NCBI RefSeq assembly: GCF_022370755.2
Contig: NZ_CP092364.2
Location: 496,001-560,000 of the forward strand
Source: Mycolicibacterium goodii
GTDB lineage: Bacteria; Actinomycetota; Actinomycetes; Mycobacteriales; Mycobacteriaceae
Length of the DNA stretch: 64,000 nucleotides
Direction: 5' to 3'
Shown: positions 17,626 to 26,125 of the stretch, piece by piece
Numbering within the stretch: the first letter of the stretch is position 1
Layout of the letters: each line of letters starts with the position of its first letter
Program-made: the position numbers and the translations under genes
The notes under the pieces: model-generated
Told to the model about the DNA's origin: nothing
What the model saw: the letters and a program-made list of their open reading frames with translations, nothing else
Databases searched by the model: none

Positions 17626-18176
17626 GCACGACCCACACGGCCGGAACCCCCGGCGCAATACCCACGCGTTCCCAGATCGAGTGTTGGGACACAAGCCATC
17701 TCGATGATGCCGCCACGCGGTGGCGTCAGATGGCCGCGCAGTCGGAGGAACTGTTCGAATGGCACCGGCAAAACGTGGCCGCCCCTGGCGGCGGCGAATG
17801 GTCCGGCAGCGCGGGCGAGGCGGCGCTCGAGCGGGTGACCGCCGATGCGGCGCTCGTCCGGCAGCAGGGTGACATCCAGCGCGAGGCCGCCAACATCGCC
17901 GAGGACGGCAGCCGCGACATCCGAAAGTCGGTCGATCAGGTTCTCGAGGCGATCGCCCTGGCGGAGGCCGACGGCTTCCGGGTCGGCGATGACCTGTCCG
18001 TGCGCGATACCCGGCGAATTGATGTCACGACGATGGCGAAGCGTTTCACCGCCTCGCGCGAGCACGCCGAGGACATTCGCTGGCATGCCGAGCGGCTGGT
18101 GCAGGCGGACATCTATCTGGGCCAGCGACTCGAGATGAAGGCAATCGAACTCGACGAGATCGTGTTCGAGAGCTGA
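17622..18176 (+). CDS. WXG100-like helical protein, partner of the EspC-like protein
   Basis: A 184-residue hydrophilic helical protein. DAATRWRQMAAQSEELFEWHRQNV, then EWSGSAGEAALERV, gives a W-x-G-like turn (W-S-G) between two long helices, followed by more amphipathic helix to the C terminus. This is the layout of N-terminal domains of ESX substrates, but no toxin domain follows; the protein ends with DEIVFES. It is coupled by GTGA overlap to the EspC-like gene. A 223-base gap with no clear gene follows. Function is unproven; it may be an orphan secretion or chaperone-like half of a former toxin cassette. Confidence 0.6.
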   Translation: MSTTHTAGTPGAIPTRSQIECWDTSHLDDAATRWRQMAAQSEELFEWHRQNVAAPGGGEWSGSAGEAALERVTADAALVRQQGDIQREAANIAEDGSRDIRKSVDQVLEAIALAEADGFRVGDDLSVRDTRRIDVTTMAKRFTASREHAEDIRWHAERLVQADIYLGQRLEMKAIELDEIVFES

Positions 18177-18399
18177 GGCCATGCGCGGCGCCACCGAACC
18201 GGCGTCCGGCGGGGCCGAGTCGATTGCGCGACGGTATAGCCGTCCGGAATGCACGCCGGTAGCTGCGGGCGGGCGCGGCGGGCCCCATGCGACTTTGCCT
18301 GTGCGTTTCGTTCCCGCGCAGTCTAGGCCATCGTGGGCATGTCGCGGATGGATTCGGCAAGGTCTGACCGTCGCGGTAGCCACGTCGTAGCCTGGGGAT

Positions 18400-19401
18400 G
18401 TGGCCGAACTGACCGAGGTTCGCGCCGCCGATCTGGCGGCCCTGGAATTCTTCACAGGTTGTCGGCCGTCCGCACTCGAACCGTTGGCCACCCAGCTGCG
18501 CCCCCTGGAAGCCGAGCCAGGACAGGTGCTGATCCGGCAGGGCGAACCCGCGGTGACCTTCATGCTGATCGCGTCCGGACGCGTCCAGATCAGCCATGCC
18601 GTCGCCGACGGCCCACCGATCGTCCTCGACATCGAGCCGGGTCTGATCGTCGGTGAGATCGCGCTGCTGCGCGATGCCCCGCGCACGGCGACCGTGGTGG
18701 CCACCGACCCGGTTTCCGGCTGGATCGGGGACCGGGATGCGTTCGACACGATCCTGCATCTGCCCGGGATGTTCGACCGGCTGGTGCGGATCGCCCGGCA
18801 ACGGCTCGCGGCGTTCATCACTCCGATCCCGGTGCAGGTGCGCACCGGCGAGTGGTTCTACCTTCGCCCCGTGCTGCCCGGTGACGTCGAACGCACGCTC
18901 AACGGCCCCGTCGAGTTCTCCAGTGAGACGCTGTACCGGCGGTTCCAGTCGGTCCGCAAGCCCACCCGGGCCCTGCTCGAGTATCTTTTCGAGGTCGACT
19001 ACGCCGATCACTTCGTCTGGGTGATGACCGAGGGCGCACTGGGTCCGGTGATCGCCGACGCACGGTTCGTCCGCGAGGGGCATGGTGCGACGACGGCGGA
19101 GGTGGCGTTCACGGTTGGCGACGACTACCAGGGCCGCGGGATCGGGAGTTTTCTCATGGGAGCGCTGATCATCTCCGCCAATGACGTTGGAGTGCAGCGG
19201 TTCAATGCGCGGGTTCTCACCGACAACATGGCGATGCGCAAGATCATGGACCGACTCGGAGCAGTGTGGGTGCGAGAGGATCTGGGCGTGGTGATGACCG
19301 AAGTGCAGGTGCCCGGGATCGATACGGTGCCGTTCGACCCCCAGTTGACCGAACAGATCCGCGACGCGACGCGCAAGGTCATCCGGGCGGTCAGCCAGTG
19401 A
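18400..19401 (+). CDS. pat: cAMP-regulated protein lysine acetyltransferase (Pat/KATms)
   Basis: A 333-residue fusion of a cyclic-nucleotide-binding domain (about 10-140) and a GNAT domain (about 148-320). GEIALLRDAPRTATV is the phosphate-binding cassette with Arg95 contacting cAMP. Glu234 in TTAEVAF is the catalytic base, and DDYQGRGIGSFLMG binds acetyl-CoA. This matches mycobacterial Pat (Rv0998, MSMEG_5458), which acetylates acyl-CoA synthetases and universal stress protein when cAMP is bound. TAGCCT ends six bases before GTG 18400, indicating a leaderless mRNA. It is coupled by GTGA to an AroE-like gene. Confidence 0.95.
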   Translation: MAELTEVRAADLAALEFFTGCRPSALEPLATQLRPLEAEPGQVLIRQGEPAVTFMLIASGRVQISHAVADGPPIVLDIEPGLIVGEIALLRDAPRTATVVATDPVSGWIGDRDAFDTILHLPGMFDRLVRIARQRLAAFITPIPVQVRTGEWFYLRPVLPGDVERTLNGPVEFSSETLYRRFQSVRKPTRALLEYLFEVDYADHFVWVMTEGALGPVIADARFVREGHGATTAEVAFTVGDDYQGRGIGSFLMGALIISANDVGVQRFNARVLTDNMAMRKIMDRLGAVWVREDLGVVMTEVQVPGIDTVPFDPQLTEQIRDATRKVIRAVSQ

Positions 19402-20270
19402 GCGCCGAAGGGTTGCGGCCGTCCCTGAACACAGAAGGCCGGCGGCCGCCCCTGAACAAGGACACGATCGTATGCATCTCGTTGGCGTCGCGGCCCAGCA
19501 ACCACGGCACCCGCTTCCACAACTATCTCTACGACAAACTCGGGCTGGACTTCCTGTACAAGGCGTTCACCACCACCGACATCGCGGCGGCGATCGGCGG
19601 CGTGCGTGCCCTCGGTATCCGTGGCTGCTCGGTGTCGATGCCGTTCAAGCAGGACGTGATGGCGCTGGTCGACGAGATCGAACCATCGGCCCGGGCCATC
19701 GACGCGGTCAACACCATCGTCAACGATCTCTCCGTGCCGGGCGGGTACCTCGTCGCGTCGAACACCGACTACATCGCGGTGCAGACGCTCATCGAGCAGC
19801 ACGGGCTCGCCAAGGACGACCCGGTGCTGATCCTGGGCAGCGGCGGCATGGCCAACGCCGTGGGAGCCGCGTTTCGTGACAAGGGCTTTCGTCGGGGGAC
19901 CATCGTCGCGCGCAACCGCGACACCGGCTCGGCGCTCGCATCCCGACTGGGCTACGACTACGCGCCCGAGGTCGGCGACCGCACCGCACCGGTGCTGGTG
20001 AACGTGACGCCGATCGGGATGGCGGGTGGACCCGACGCGCAGCGCAGCGCCTTCGGACCGCAGACCGTGGCCGCGGCGGCCGTGGTGTTCGACGTCGTCG
20101 CGATGCCCGCCGAGACCCCGCTGATCTCGGCGGCCCGTGCCGCGGGCAAACCGGTGATCACCGGGGCGCAGGTGATCGCGCTGCAGGCCGCCGAGCAGTT
20201 CGAGCGTTACACCGGGGTGCGTCCCACCGCCGAACAGGTGGCCGAGGCTTCGGCGTTCTCGCGGGCGTGA
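19398..20270 (+). CDS. Shikimate dehydrogenase-like (AroE family) protein
   Basis: A 290-residue protein of the shikimate/quinate dehydrogenase fold. The N-terminal catalytic domain has GCSVSMPFKQDVM, equivalent to the lysine-bearing VT-PFK motif of AroE, and VNTIVND; the C-terminal Rossmann domain has LGSGGMANAV. NTDYIAV corresponds to the substrate aspartate segment. The true aroE of mycobacteria lies elsewhere, so this is probably a paralogue acting on another ring or keto acid. GTG 19398 overlaps the pat stop, making the two genes one unit; acetylation of this enzyme by Pat is an open possibility. Confidence 0.78.
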   Translation: MSAEGLRPSLNTEGRRPPLNKDTIVCISLASRPSNHGTRFHNYLYDKLGLDFLYKAFTTTDIAAAIGGVRALGIRGCSVSMPFKQDVMALVDEIEPSARAIDAVNTIVNDLSVPGGYLVASNTDYIAVQTLIEQHGLAKDDPVLILGSGGMANAVGAAFRDKGFRRGTIVARNRDTGSALASRLGYDYAPEVGDRTAPVLVNVTPIGMAGGPDAQRSAFGPQTVAAAAVVFDVVAMPAETPLISAARAAGKPVITGAQVIALQAAEQFERYTGVRPTAEQVAEASAFSRA

Positions 20271-20283
20271 ATCAGGGCCCGGA

Positions 20284-21003
20284 TCAGGGTGTGATGACGG
20301 CCTTTTCGTCGATCGTCGTCGTGGCATCCAGAAGCGGCCCCATTTGGTCCTCGGTGCCGTCGGCGTTGAGTTGCAGTACATAGAGCCCGTCGCTGCCGGG
20401 GATCACCACGGTCTTCTGCGCGATCAACCGTCGCTCTCCGTCTCGGAGGTACACACCGCCGATCTGGTAGGCGTCGAAGCCGCTGAGCGAATCCGCGGTG
20501 CCCTCGCTGCCCTCGCCGTCAAAACCCGGCAGATTCTTGATCTCGTTGGGGGCGTATTCGAGGATCTTGGCGGGATCCACGTCGCCGGTGAGCCGTGACA
20601 TCAGCGCGATGATCGTCGGGGGATCGTCGGCGAAGGCCGGATCCGTCGCGACCATGGCCGACCACGCCCATTCCGGCGTGCCGGACCCCGCGTCCTGCCA
20701 CCCGGCCGGTATCGGGATGTCGAGCACCGGGGTGCCCGGATCGCCGCGGTGCACGGGTGTCTCGGTGATGCCGTTGTCGCGGATGTAGTCGACGATCGTG
20801 TAGTGCGGGCCGGACGCCTGTTCGGGCTCGGCCTCGGGGGTGGCCTCGTCCGAAGCCTCCGCGCTCTCGCTGGTCTGCGACGGCTGAACCGTGTCCTGCG
20901 CGGTGGGCTGACCGGCCGTCACGTCGGAGCCGCATCCGACGAGCGCGATCGCGAGCGCGCAAGCGGCCAGGAGCACCCCGCCCGTTCTCGGTGGTGTGGT
21001 CAT
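20284..21003 (-). CDS. LpqN/LpqT-family lipoprotein
   Basis: A 239-residue secreted lipoprotein. Its signal peptide ends in the lipobox ALVGC, with the modified cysteine at about residue 24, followed by a Ser/Thr/Glu-rich linker to about 65 and a globular domain of the LpqN/LpqT/Mtc28 family. Family hallmarks are TIVDYIRDNGITETPVHRGDPG and the IPIPAGWQD segment. ATG 21003 follows GGGAGAAACGCG. It converges on the AroE-like gene 13 bases away. LpqN in M. tuberculosis interacts with host Cbl, but the role of this copy is unknown. A second family member, lpqT, lies at 47.4 kb. Confidence 0.82.
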   Translation of the reverse strand: MTTPPRTGGVLLAACALAIALVGCGSDVTAGQPTAQDTVQPSQTSESAEASDEATPEAEPEQASGPHYTIVDYIRDNGITETPVHRGDPGTPVLDIPIPAGWQDAGSGTPEWAWSAMVATDPAFADDPPTIIALMSRLTGDVDPAKILEYAPNEIKNLPGFDGEGSEGTADSLSGFDAYQIGGVYLRDGERRLIAQKTVVIPGSDGLYVLQLNADGTEDQMGPLLDATTTIDEKAVITP

Positions 21004-21324
21004 CGCGTTTCTCCCATCGGTCGGGGAAGTCGGCACACCCGGAAGCGGCGTAAGCAGATGATAGGGCGGTACGGCAGCGAAGTTTGCCCGAACTGCGTGA
21101 TCTTGTTGAAATGCGATTTCCGACGGCAATCGTTTGCGTATGCAATCAATTGGTCGAGTTGTCGAATCGCGCTGCGCCGTCAGGCCGGATAAGCCAAAAT
21201 CCCGGCCGATGAGCGTTCTGGCGAGTTTGTGAACCGCTGCGTGTGCGACACGTTCAATTGCCGTTGATGCGCAGCCGCATCGGATGGCGGTCGAGGGTCG
21301 GGCGCCTGCCGTATTCGCTGAGGG
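21004..21324. other. 321-base intergenic region
   Basis: No gene is supported here. On the minus strand TATCAT (21063-21058) fits a TANNNT -10 and would give the lipoprotein gene a leader of about 48 bases. The middle of the gap is A+T-richer. The left-hand end of the Ntn hydrolase transcript also falls here, but I see no strong terminator hairpin. Confidence 0.5.
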
Positions 21325-22296
21325 CTAGAACGCGAGCTCGCGCGGCGTGAAACGATCCGTGACGTTCCCGGCGAGGGTCTCGTCGTAGGGATCTATCGCG
21401 ACGGCCTGGCCGGCCGGCGGCAGCTCGAGGTGGTCGAACTCGACCCAGATGGTGCTCGGGCTGGTGCTGAGCTCGAAGAAGTACAGCTTGTGGGTCAGGT
21501 CGCACACCGTGCGGTACTCGGTGTTGTAGACACCGAATTCGCCGTAGGGTGCGCCGAACGGTACCGACACGTTGCGCATCACGGCCATGACGCTCGCGAC
21601 GCCCTGCCGGATGTTCGCGGGCTCGGGAAGCAACGCCGCGTAGTAGGCCGCGCGCTGGAACCGGTCGACCGGGTTGACGTTGCCGGGCAGCGGCAGTTCG
21701 CGGCTGGGGTGCGAGAAATCCTGCTCGGCGAGTAATGCCAGCTGTTCGTCGTAGGTGGGATCGTTGGTCATCAGCGTGTACTGCTTGCCGTGGTGCACCA
21801 CGAGCTTTCCGGATTCGAGCTCGAGGATCGCCGAGTCGCCCGTGGAGTCCTCGATCGCCAGGTGCAGCGTGGCCTCGCGCCCGCGGGCACCGACCATCAC
21901 CAACTGGACGCCCTCCATGAGCTCGAGCGCCTCTTCGACCGTCGCGGCCTGATCCAGCAGATACTGGGCCCACACGCCGGTGTGCACGCCGGGGAGTTCC
22001 GGATTGCGCGGGCCCACCTCGGTGGACTTGAGGTACAACGCGTGGACGGCGAGGCCCGCGGCGTTGATTCCGTCGACGGTGCCCAGCCCGTACACCGTGG
22101 TGACCAGGCTGGCGTGCCTGCTGGTCCAGCGCAGGGGGTTCTCCGCGACCACCGGGTGACCCGCCAACAGACCGCCGTCGCGGTCACGGCCGCTCGCAAA
22201 CGCCACGAGCAACGGCTCTGTCGACTCCGGCCAGTCCATGCTGCGCCCGCTCAGCACGGCCAACGTGTTGCTGTTCCACAAAACCCGGGTGCACAT
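21325..22296 (-). CDS. Choloylglycine hydrolase/penicillin V acylase-family Ntn hydrolase
   Basis: A 323-residue linear-amide C-N hydrolase. Cys2 directly after the initiator Met (MCTRVLW) is the N-terminal nucleophile of the family. Other landmarks are GRSMDWPE with the catalytic Arg-Asp pair, GINAAGLAVHALYL, and MTNDPTYDEQ with the Asn of the oxyanion site. There is no signal peptide, so it is cytoplasmic. A TAGTCT -10 element lies seven bases before ATG 22296, so the mRNA is probably leaderless and the Met must be removed after translation. The natural substrate could be an acyl amide, a bile salt or an acyl-homoserine lactone; sequence does not decide. Confidence 0.85.
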   Translation of the reverse strand: MCTRVLWNSNTLAVLSGRSMDWPESTEPLLVAFASGRDRDGGLLAGHPVVAENPLRWTSRHASLVTTVYGLGTVDGINAAGLAVHALYLKSTEVGPRNPELPGVHTGVWAQYLLDQAATVEEALELMEGVQLVMVGARGREATLHLAIEDSTGDSAILELESGKLVVHHGKQYTLMTNDPTYDEQLALLAEQDFSHPSRELPLPGNVNPVDRFQRAAYYAALLPEPANIRQGVASVMAVMRNVSVPFGAPYGEFGVYNTEYRTVCDLTHKLYFFELSTSPSTIWVEFDHLELPPAGQAVAIDPYDETLAGNVTDRFTPRELAF

Positions 22297-22407
22297 GGCC
22301 CGCAGACTAGTTCACTGCCCGGCGACCCGGGCGGCAGCTCGCCGAAAGGTCACGCGACATGGGCGCACGGACCCTCGCGGACAGCAACTCTGTGGTATCA
22401 ACGCGCC

Positions 22408-23085
22408 GTGCGGATATGTGCGGCGGCCATCGCGATGTGCCTTGCCGCGGCGCCCGTCATCGCGGCGTGCGGCGAGCAGGCCCCACCGAGCGTGGTGTCG
22501 GCGACGGTGACGAGCAGCGCAGGCGGACCGGTCAACCCGGCCAGGATCGACCGCGTCCGCTACGACCTGCCGCCAGGATACGAGGTCAGCGGGTTCGACG
22601 GGCGGGTCGATCCGGTGTCGCAGTGGGGCTTCGGTGCGGGCTGGGGCGCCGAACCACCGGTGTGCGGCGAGTTCGCCGTCGGCGCCGTCGATCCCGCGAG
22701 CGCGCGCGGCTGGACCGGTTCGGGGTCCGGCGGCATCGTCTACGCCGTCATCGCCACCAGTGCCGCGACCACGAGCGCACCGGGCCCTGAGGTCGCCGAC
22801 TGCGGCGAGTGGACCGTGACGGGTGGACACTCCACCGCGACCGTGACGCGCCTCGACGCGCCCGTGATCGAGGGGGCACGCACCACCGGCATGGCCGTAA
22901 CCATCGTCACCGTCGTCGAAGGCGGCACCGAGACCCAGTCACATGCCGACACCTTCGCCGCCGAGCTGGACGGCTACCGCTGCACCGTCACCGTCATCAC
23001 CGATCCCGGATCGCCGAACGCCGCGCTCGACACCGGCTTCGCAGCTGCGCTCCTGGTGAAAACCGTGTCTGCGTTACGCGGCTGA
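22408..23085 (+). CDS. Small lipoprotein, DUF5642-like
   Basis: A 225-residue lipoprotein with a short signal peptide ending in the lipobox VIAAC near residue 18. The mature part starts with a Ser/Val/Thr linker, then RVRYDLPPGYEVSGFDG, a cysteine-containing middle (PPVCGEF, VADCGEW, YRCTV) that could form disulfides, and a C-terminal helix. GTG 22408 is the only start that gives a signal peptide. It is followed by a lipoprotein gene of the same length with a similar plan, so these may be diverged duplicates. No function is known to me. Confidence 0.68.
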   Translation: MRICAAAIAMCLAAAPVIAACGEQAPPSVVSATVTSSAGGPVNPARIDRVRYDLPPGYEVSGFDGRVDPVSQWGFGAGWGAEPPVCGEFAVGAVDPASARGWTGSGSGGIVYAVIATSAATTSAPGPEVADCGEWTVTGGHSTATVTRLDAPVIEGARTTGMAVTIVTVVEGGTETQSHADTFAAELDGYRCTVTVITDPGSPNAALDTGFAAALLVKTVSALRG

Positions 23086-23114
23086 ACCGGTTGCGGCAGG
23101 TACATTTACCCGCG

Positions 23115-23792
23115 ATGTCGAACCCCACGCGCACCCTGGCACTCGTCACCTCGGGCCTGATGGCGTCTGCCGCGGCGCTCGTCGGCTGCAGTTCGGACGG
23201 ACCGGCGTATCCCAACGCCGACATCGCCAACGTGTCGCAACTGCGCTCCTCGTTCGGACCCGAGTTCAAGGTCAGTGAGGTCGCGCCCAGCGGTATCGAC
23301 CCGAAACTGCTCTCTCCGCAGAAGTTGCCGGAGGGTGTGAAGTTCGAGCCGGCCGATTGCGCGAAGTTCGCAGAGGGACAACAGTTCCCGCAGGGACTGC
23401 AGGGCAACATGGCCGCGACCGCGGCCGAGGGCGAAGGCAATCGGTTCATCGTGATGGCCGTGGAGACCTCCGAACCCATCCCGCTCAGCGAACCCGGCGA
23501 CGAGTGCAAACGTGTGAAGTTCCTCGGCGCCGGTGCGCGGGGTCAGGTCGACGTCGTCGAATCGCCCCAGATCGATGACGCCCGCACCGTCGGCACGCAC
23601 CGCATCGTCCAGACGGTGATCCAGGGGCGGCCGCGAACCGGTGAGCTCTACAACTACGTCGCGAGCTTCGGCAACTACATGGTGATCGTCACGGCCAACC
23701 CGTTGGTGCTGCCCGACAAGCCGGTGGCCAAGGTCGACACCGAACGTGCCCGTGAACTGCTGTCGGCGGCCGTGGCCGCGGTACGGGGATAG
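23115..23792 (+). CDS. DUF5642-like lipoprotein (Rv0999-like)
   Basis: A 225-residue lipoprotein. Signal peptide residues 1-24 end in ALVGC. The mature domain contains SFGPEFKVSEV, a pair of cysteines (EPADCAKF, GDECKRV) and a C-terminal segment about keeping values for NYVASFGNYMVIV. TACATT (23101-23106) lies eight bases before ATG 23115, giving a nearly leaderless start. It occupies the place of Rv0999 between pat and alkB. Its predicted location is the outer face of the plasma membrane; function unknown. Confidence 0.75.
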   Translation: MSNPTRTLALVTSGLMASAAALVGCSSDGPAYPNADIANVSQLRSSFGPEFKVSEVAPSGIDPKLLSPQKLPEGVKFEPADCAKFAEGQQFPQGLQGNMAATAAEGEGNRFIVMAVETSEPIPLSEPGDECKRVKFLGAGARGQVDVVESPQIDDARTVGTHRIVQTVIQGRPRTGELYNYVASFGNYMVIVTANPLVLPDKPVAKVDTERARELLSAAVAAVRG

Positions 23793-23803
23793 GTTGGAGC
23801 GCC

Positions 23804-24400
23804 TCAGCGCACGTTGTGCGGGCGGAACTGGATGCTGATCCGCGGCCCGATCAGCCTGCTGGTCTTCGGTATCGAGTGCTCCCACGTGCGTTGACACGAA
23901 CCACCCATCACCAGCAGGTCGCCGTGCTGTTGCTGCAGCCGCAGTGCGTGTCCGCCGCCGCGTGGGCGTAGCGCGAAAACCCTTGTGGCGCCGAGGCTCA
24001 CGATCGCCACCATGGTGTCCCGGGTCCGGCTGCGGCCGATGGTGTCGCCGTGCCAGGCCACACTGTCGTCGCCGTCGCGGTACAGGCACAGGCCCGCCGT
24101 GGTGAACGGCTCTCCGAGCTCCCGGCCGTACGTGTCGTTGAGCCTGCGGCGGATCTGCTTGAGGCGGGGATGCGGGACCGGCTCGTCGACCAGGTTGTGG
24201 AAGCTGACCAGCCGCGGGACGTCGACCACGCGGTCGTACATCTCGCGCTGCTCGGCCCGCCACGGGATGGTGTCCATCAGTTCTTCGAACAGCGAATCGG
24301 CGTCGGTCAACCAGCCCGAACGCAACTCGATCCAGGCGCCGTTGCCCAGCGGGCGACGTTCGGCATGCTCGAACAGCGAGCCCTGCACCGCCAGCTCCAT
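23804..24400 (-). CDS. alkB: AlkB-like Fe(II)/2-oxoglutarate-dependent dioxygenase
   Basis: A 198-residue dioxygenase expected to demethylate N1-methyladenine and N3-methylcytosine in nucleic acid. The iron ligands are visible in WHGDTIG (His-x-Asp) and further on at the second His, and the C-terminal ISIQFRPHNVR has the 2-oxoglutarate-binding arginine region. ATG 24400 is chosen over GTG 24421 because TACACT on the minus strand ends exactly seven bases upstream, fitting leaderless transcription from this ATG. It converges with the lipoprotein gene and follows soxR on the same strand, with 33 bases between them. The M. tuberculosis counterpart is Rv1000c. Confidence 0.85.
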   Translation of the reverse strand: MELAVQGSLFEHAERRPLGNGAWIELRSGWLTDADSLFEELMDTIPWRAEQREMYDRVVDVPRLVSFHNLVDEPVPHPRLKQIRRRLNDTYGRELGEPFTTAGLCLYRDGDDSVAWHGDTIGRSRTRDTMVAIVSLGATRVFALRPRGGGHALRLQQQHGDLLVMGGSCQRTWEHSIPKTSRLIGPRISIQFRPHNVR

Positions 24401-24433
24401 GCGCGCGAGTGTATCGCACACACGTTCGACATG

Positions 24434-24865
24434 TCAGAGGCGTGCGGCACCCGGTCCGCGTTCGGCCAGGATGTCGCCCGGGTTGGTCAGCTGGCACGTC
24501 TTGAGGCTCAGGCAGCCGCAGCCGATGCAGCCGGTGAGGTTGTCGCGCAATCGCTGCAGATGCATGATGCGGTCGTCGAGGTCCTGCCGCCAGCCTGCCG
24601 ACAGGCGTGCCCAGTCCTTGCTGGTGGGCACGCGATCGGTCGGCAGCGTGGACAGCGCCTCGCGGATGCGGGCCAGCGGGATGCCCAGGCGCTGCGACAT
24701 CCGGATGAAGGCGACGCGACGCAGCGTCTCGCGGGCATAGCGGCGTTGGTTGCCCGCCGTGCGGCGGCTCGTGATGAGCCCCTCGCGCTCATAGAAGTGC
24801 AGAGCTGACACCGCGACGCCGCTGCGCTGAGCCAGCTCACCTGGGGTCAGTTCGTGCATGTCCAT
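24434..24865 (-). CDS. soxR: Redox-sensitive MerR-family activator SoxR
   Basis: A 143-residue MerR-family protein. The N-terminal helix-turn-helix ([24 protein letters not shown]) and dimer coiled coil are followed by [12 protein letters not shown] near residues 112-123, the C-x2-C-x-C-x5-C cluster that holds the [2Fe-2S] redox sensor of SoxR. Actinobacterial SoxR answers redox-cycling compounds and controls a few nearby or distant genes. A palindrome of MerR type begins one base upstream of ATG 24865, next to the divergent arcA. TAAGGT eight bases before the start suggests a leaderless, self-controlled transcript. Confidence 0.92.
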   Translation of the reverse strand: MDMHELTPGELAQRSGVAVSALHFYEREGLITSRRTAGNQRRYARETLRRVAFIRMSQRLGIPLARIREALSTLPTDRVPTSKDWARLSAGWRQDLDDRIMHLQRLRDNLTGCIGCGCLSLKTCQLTNPGDILAERGPGAARL

Positions 24866-24866
24866 A

Positions 24867-24888
24867 CACCTGAACCTTACTTCAGGTG
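24867..24888. promoter_or_regulatory. SoxR-type operator between soxR and arcA
   Basis: CACCTGAA and TTCAGGTG form perfect 8-base arms around CCTTAC. The layout resembles known SoxR boxes (CCTCAAG...CTTGAGG). The palindrome contains the likely soxR -10 (TAAGGT on the minus strand) and abuts the arcA promoter, whose -10 TACGGT is at 24899-24904. Confidence 0.65.
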
Positions 24889-24910
24889 GAAATGGGGTTA
24901 CGGTTCACAC

Positions 24911-26125
24911 GTGACTGATGTGGTGTTGGGCGTCGACTCCGAGGTGGGCACGCTGCGCGTCGCCATCCTGCACCGACCGGGCCCGGAACTGCAGCGCCTG
25001 ACTCCACGCAACAACGACGCCCTGCTGTTCGACGGTCTGCCGTGGGTATCGAAGGCGCAGGAGGAACACGATCAGTTCGCCGAGCTGTTGCGTTCCCGCG
25101 GCGTCGAGGTGCTGCTGGTGGCCGATCTGCTCACCGAGGCGCTGGCCCACAGTGGAGCCGCGCGCATGCACGGCATATCGGCGGCCGTCGACGCACGCCG
25201 ACTCGGCGTGCCGTTGGCGCAGGAACTCTCAGCCCATCTGCGCACGCTCGAGCCCGCCGCGCTGGCGCACGTGCTCATCGCGGGGATGACGTTCAACGAG
25301 CTGCCGTTCAGCGGAAGAGAGCTCTCGTTGGTGCGGCGCATGCATCACGGCGGCGACTTCGTGATCGACCCGCTGCCCAACTTGTTGTTCACCCGCGACT
25401 CGTCGTTCTGGATCGGGCCGCGCGTGGCGATCACGTCACTCGCGCTGCCCGCCCGCCACCGCGAAACCTCGCTGACCGACGTCATCTACGCGCACCACCC
25501 GCGCTTTCTCGGGGTGCGACGCGCCTACGAGTCCCGTTCGGCACCGGTCGAGGGCGGTGACGTCCTGCTGCTCGCACCCGGCGTGGTGGCGGTCGGGGTG
25601 GGGGAGCGGACGACGCCTGCCGGTGCGGAGGCGTTGGCGCGCAGCCTGTTCGACGATGGTCTCGCGCATACCGTGCTCGCGGTTCCCATCGCGCAGGAGC
25701 GTGCGCAGATGCACCTCGACACGGTCTGCACCATGGTCGACGTCGACGCCGTCGTGATGTACCCGTACATCGTCGATTCGTTGTCGGCGTTCACGATCCG
25801 CCGCGATTCCAGCGGTGTCCACATCAGCGACGCCCAGCGGTTCGTGGATGCGGCCGCCGAGGCCATGGGCATCGACAAGCTCCGCGTGATCGACACCGGC
25901 CTGGATCCCGTGACGGCCGAACGTGAACAGTGGGATGACGGCAACAACACGCTCGCCCTGGCACCGGGGGTCGTCGTGGCCTACGAGCGCAATTCGCAAA
26001 CCAATGCCCGACTTCGAGATGCCGGCATCGAGGTGCTGGCCATCCCGGCGTCCGAGCTCGGGACCGGCCGCGGCGGGCCACGCTGTATGTCCTGCCCCGC
26101 GGCGAGAGAGCCGTTGAAGGGGTAG
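24911..26125 (+). CDS. arcA: Arginine deiminase
   Basis: Hydrolyses L-arginine to citrulline and ammonia. The 404-residue protein has the expected motifs: [10 protein letters not shown], the catalytic-histidine segment [11 protein letters not shown], and RCMS with the nucleophilic Cys392 near the C terminus. GTG 24911 is chosen because TACGGT (24899-24904) ends six bases upstream; a start at 24854 would lie in the soxR operator. No arcB or arcC is adjacent, so the full ATP-yielding ADI pathway is not encoded here. Its 3' end overlaps a convergent gene by 145 bases. Confidence 0.92.
   Translation: MTDVVLGVDSEVGTLRVAILHRPGPELQRLTPRNNDALLFDGLPWVSKAQEEHDQFAELLRSRGVEVLLVADLLTEALAHSGAARMHGISAAVDARRLGVPLAQELSAHLRTLEPAALAHVLIAGMTFNELPFSGRELSLVRRMHHGGDFVIDPLPNLLFTRDSSFWIGPRVAITSLALPARHRETSLTDVIYAHHPRFLGVRRAYESRSAPVEGGDVLLLAPGVVAVGVGERTTPAGAEALARSLFDDGLAHTVLAVPIAQERAQMHLDTVCTMVDVDAVVMYPYIVDSLSAFTIRRDSSGVHISDAQRFVDAAAEAMGIDKLRVIDTGLDPVTAEREQWDDGNNTLALAPGVVVAYERNSQTNARLRDAGIEVLAIPASELGTGRGGPRCMSCPAAREPLKG

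Noticed and set aside
18181..18390. 69-codon open frame after the type-VII-like pair
   Set aside because: It begins four bases after the previous stop but has no family resemblance and is Arg/Pro/Ala-rich as expected for noncoding GC-rich DNA; kept only as a remark.
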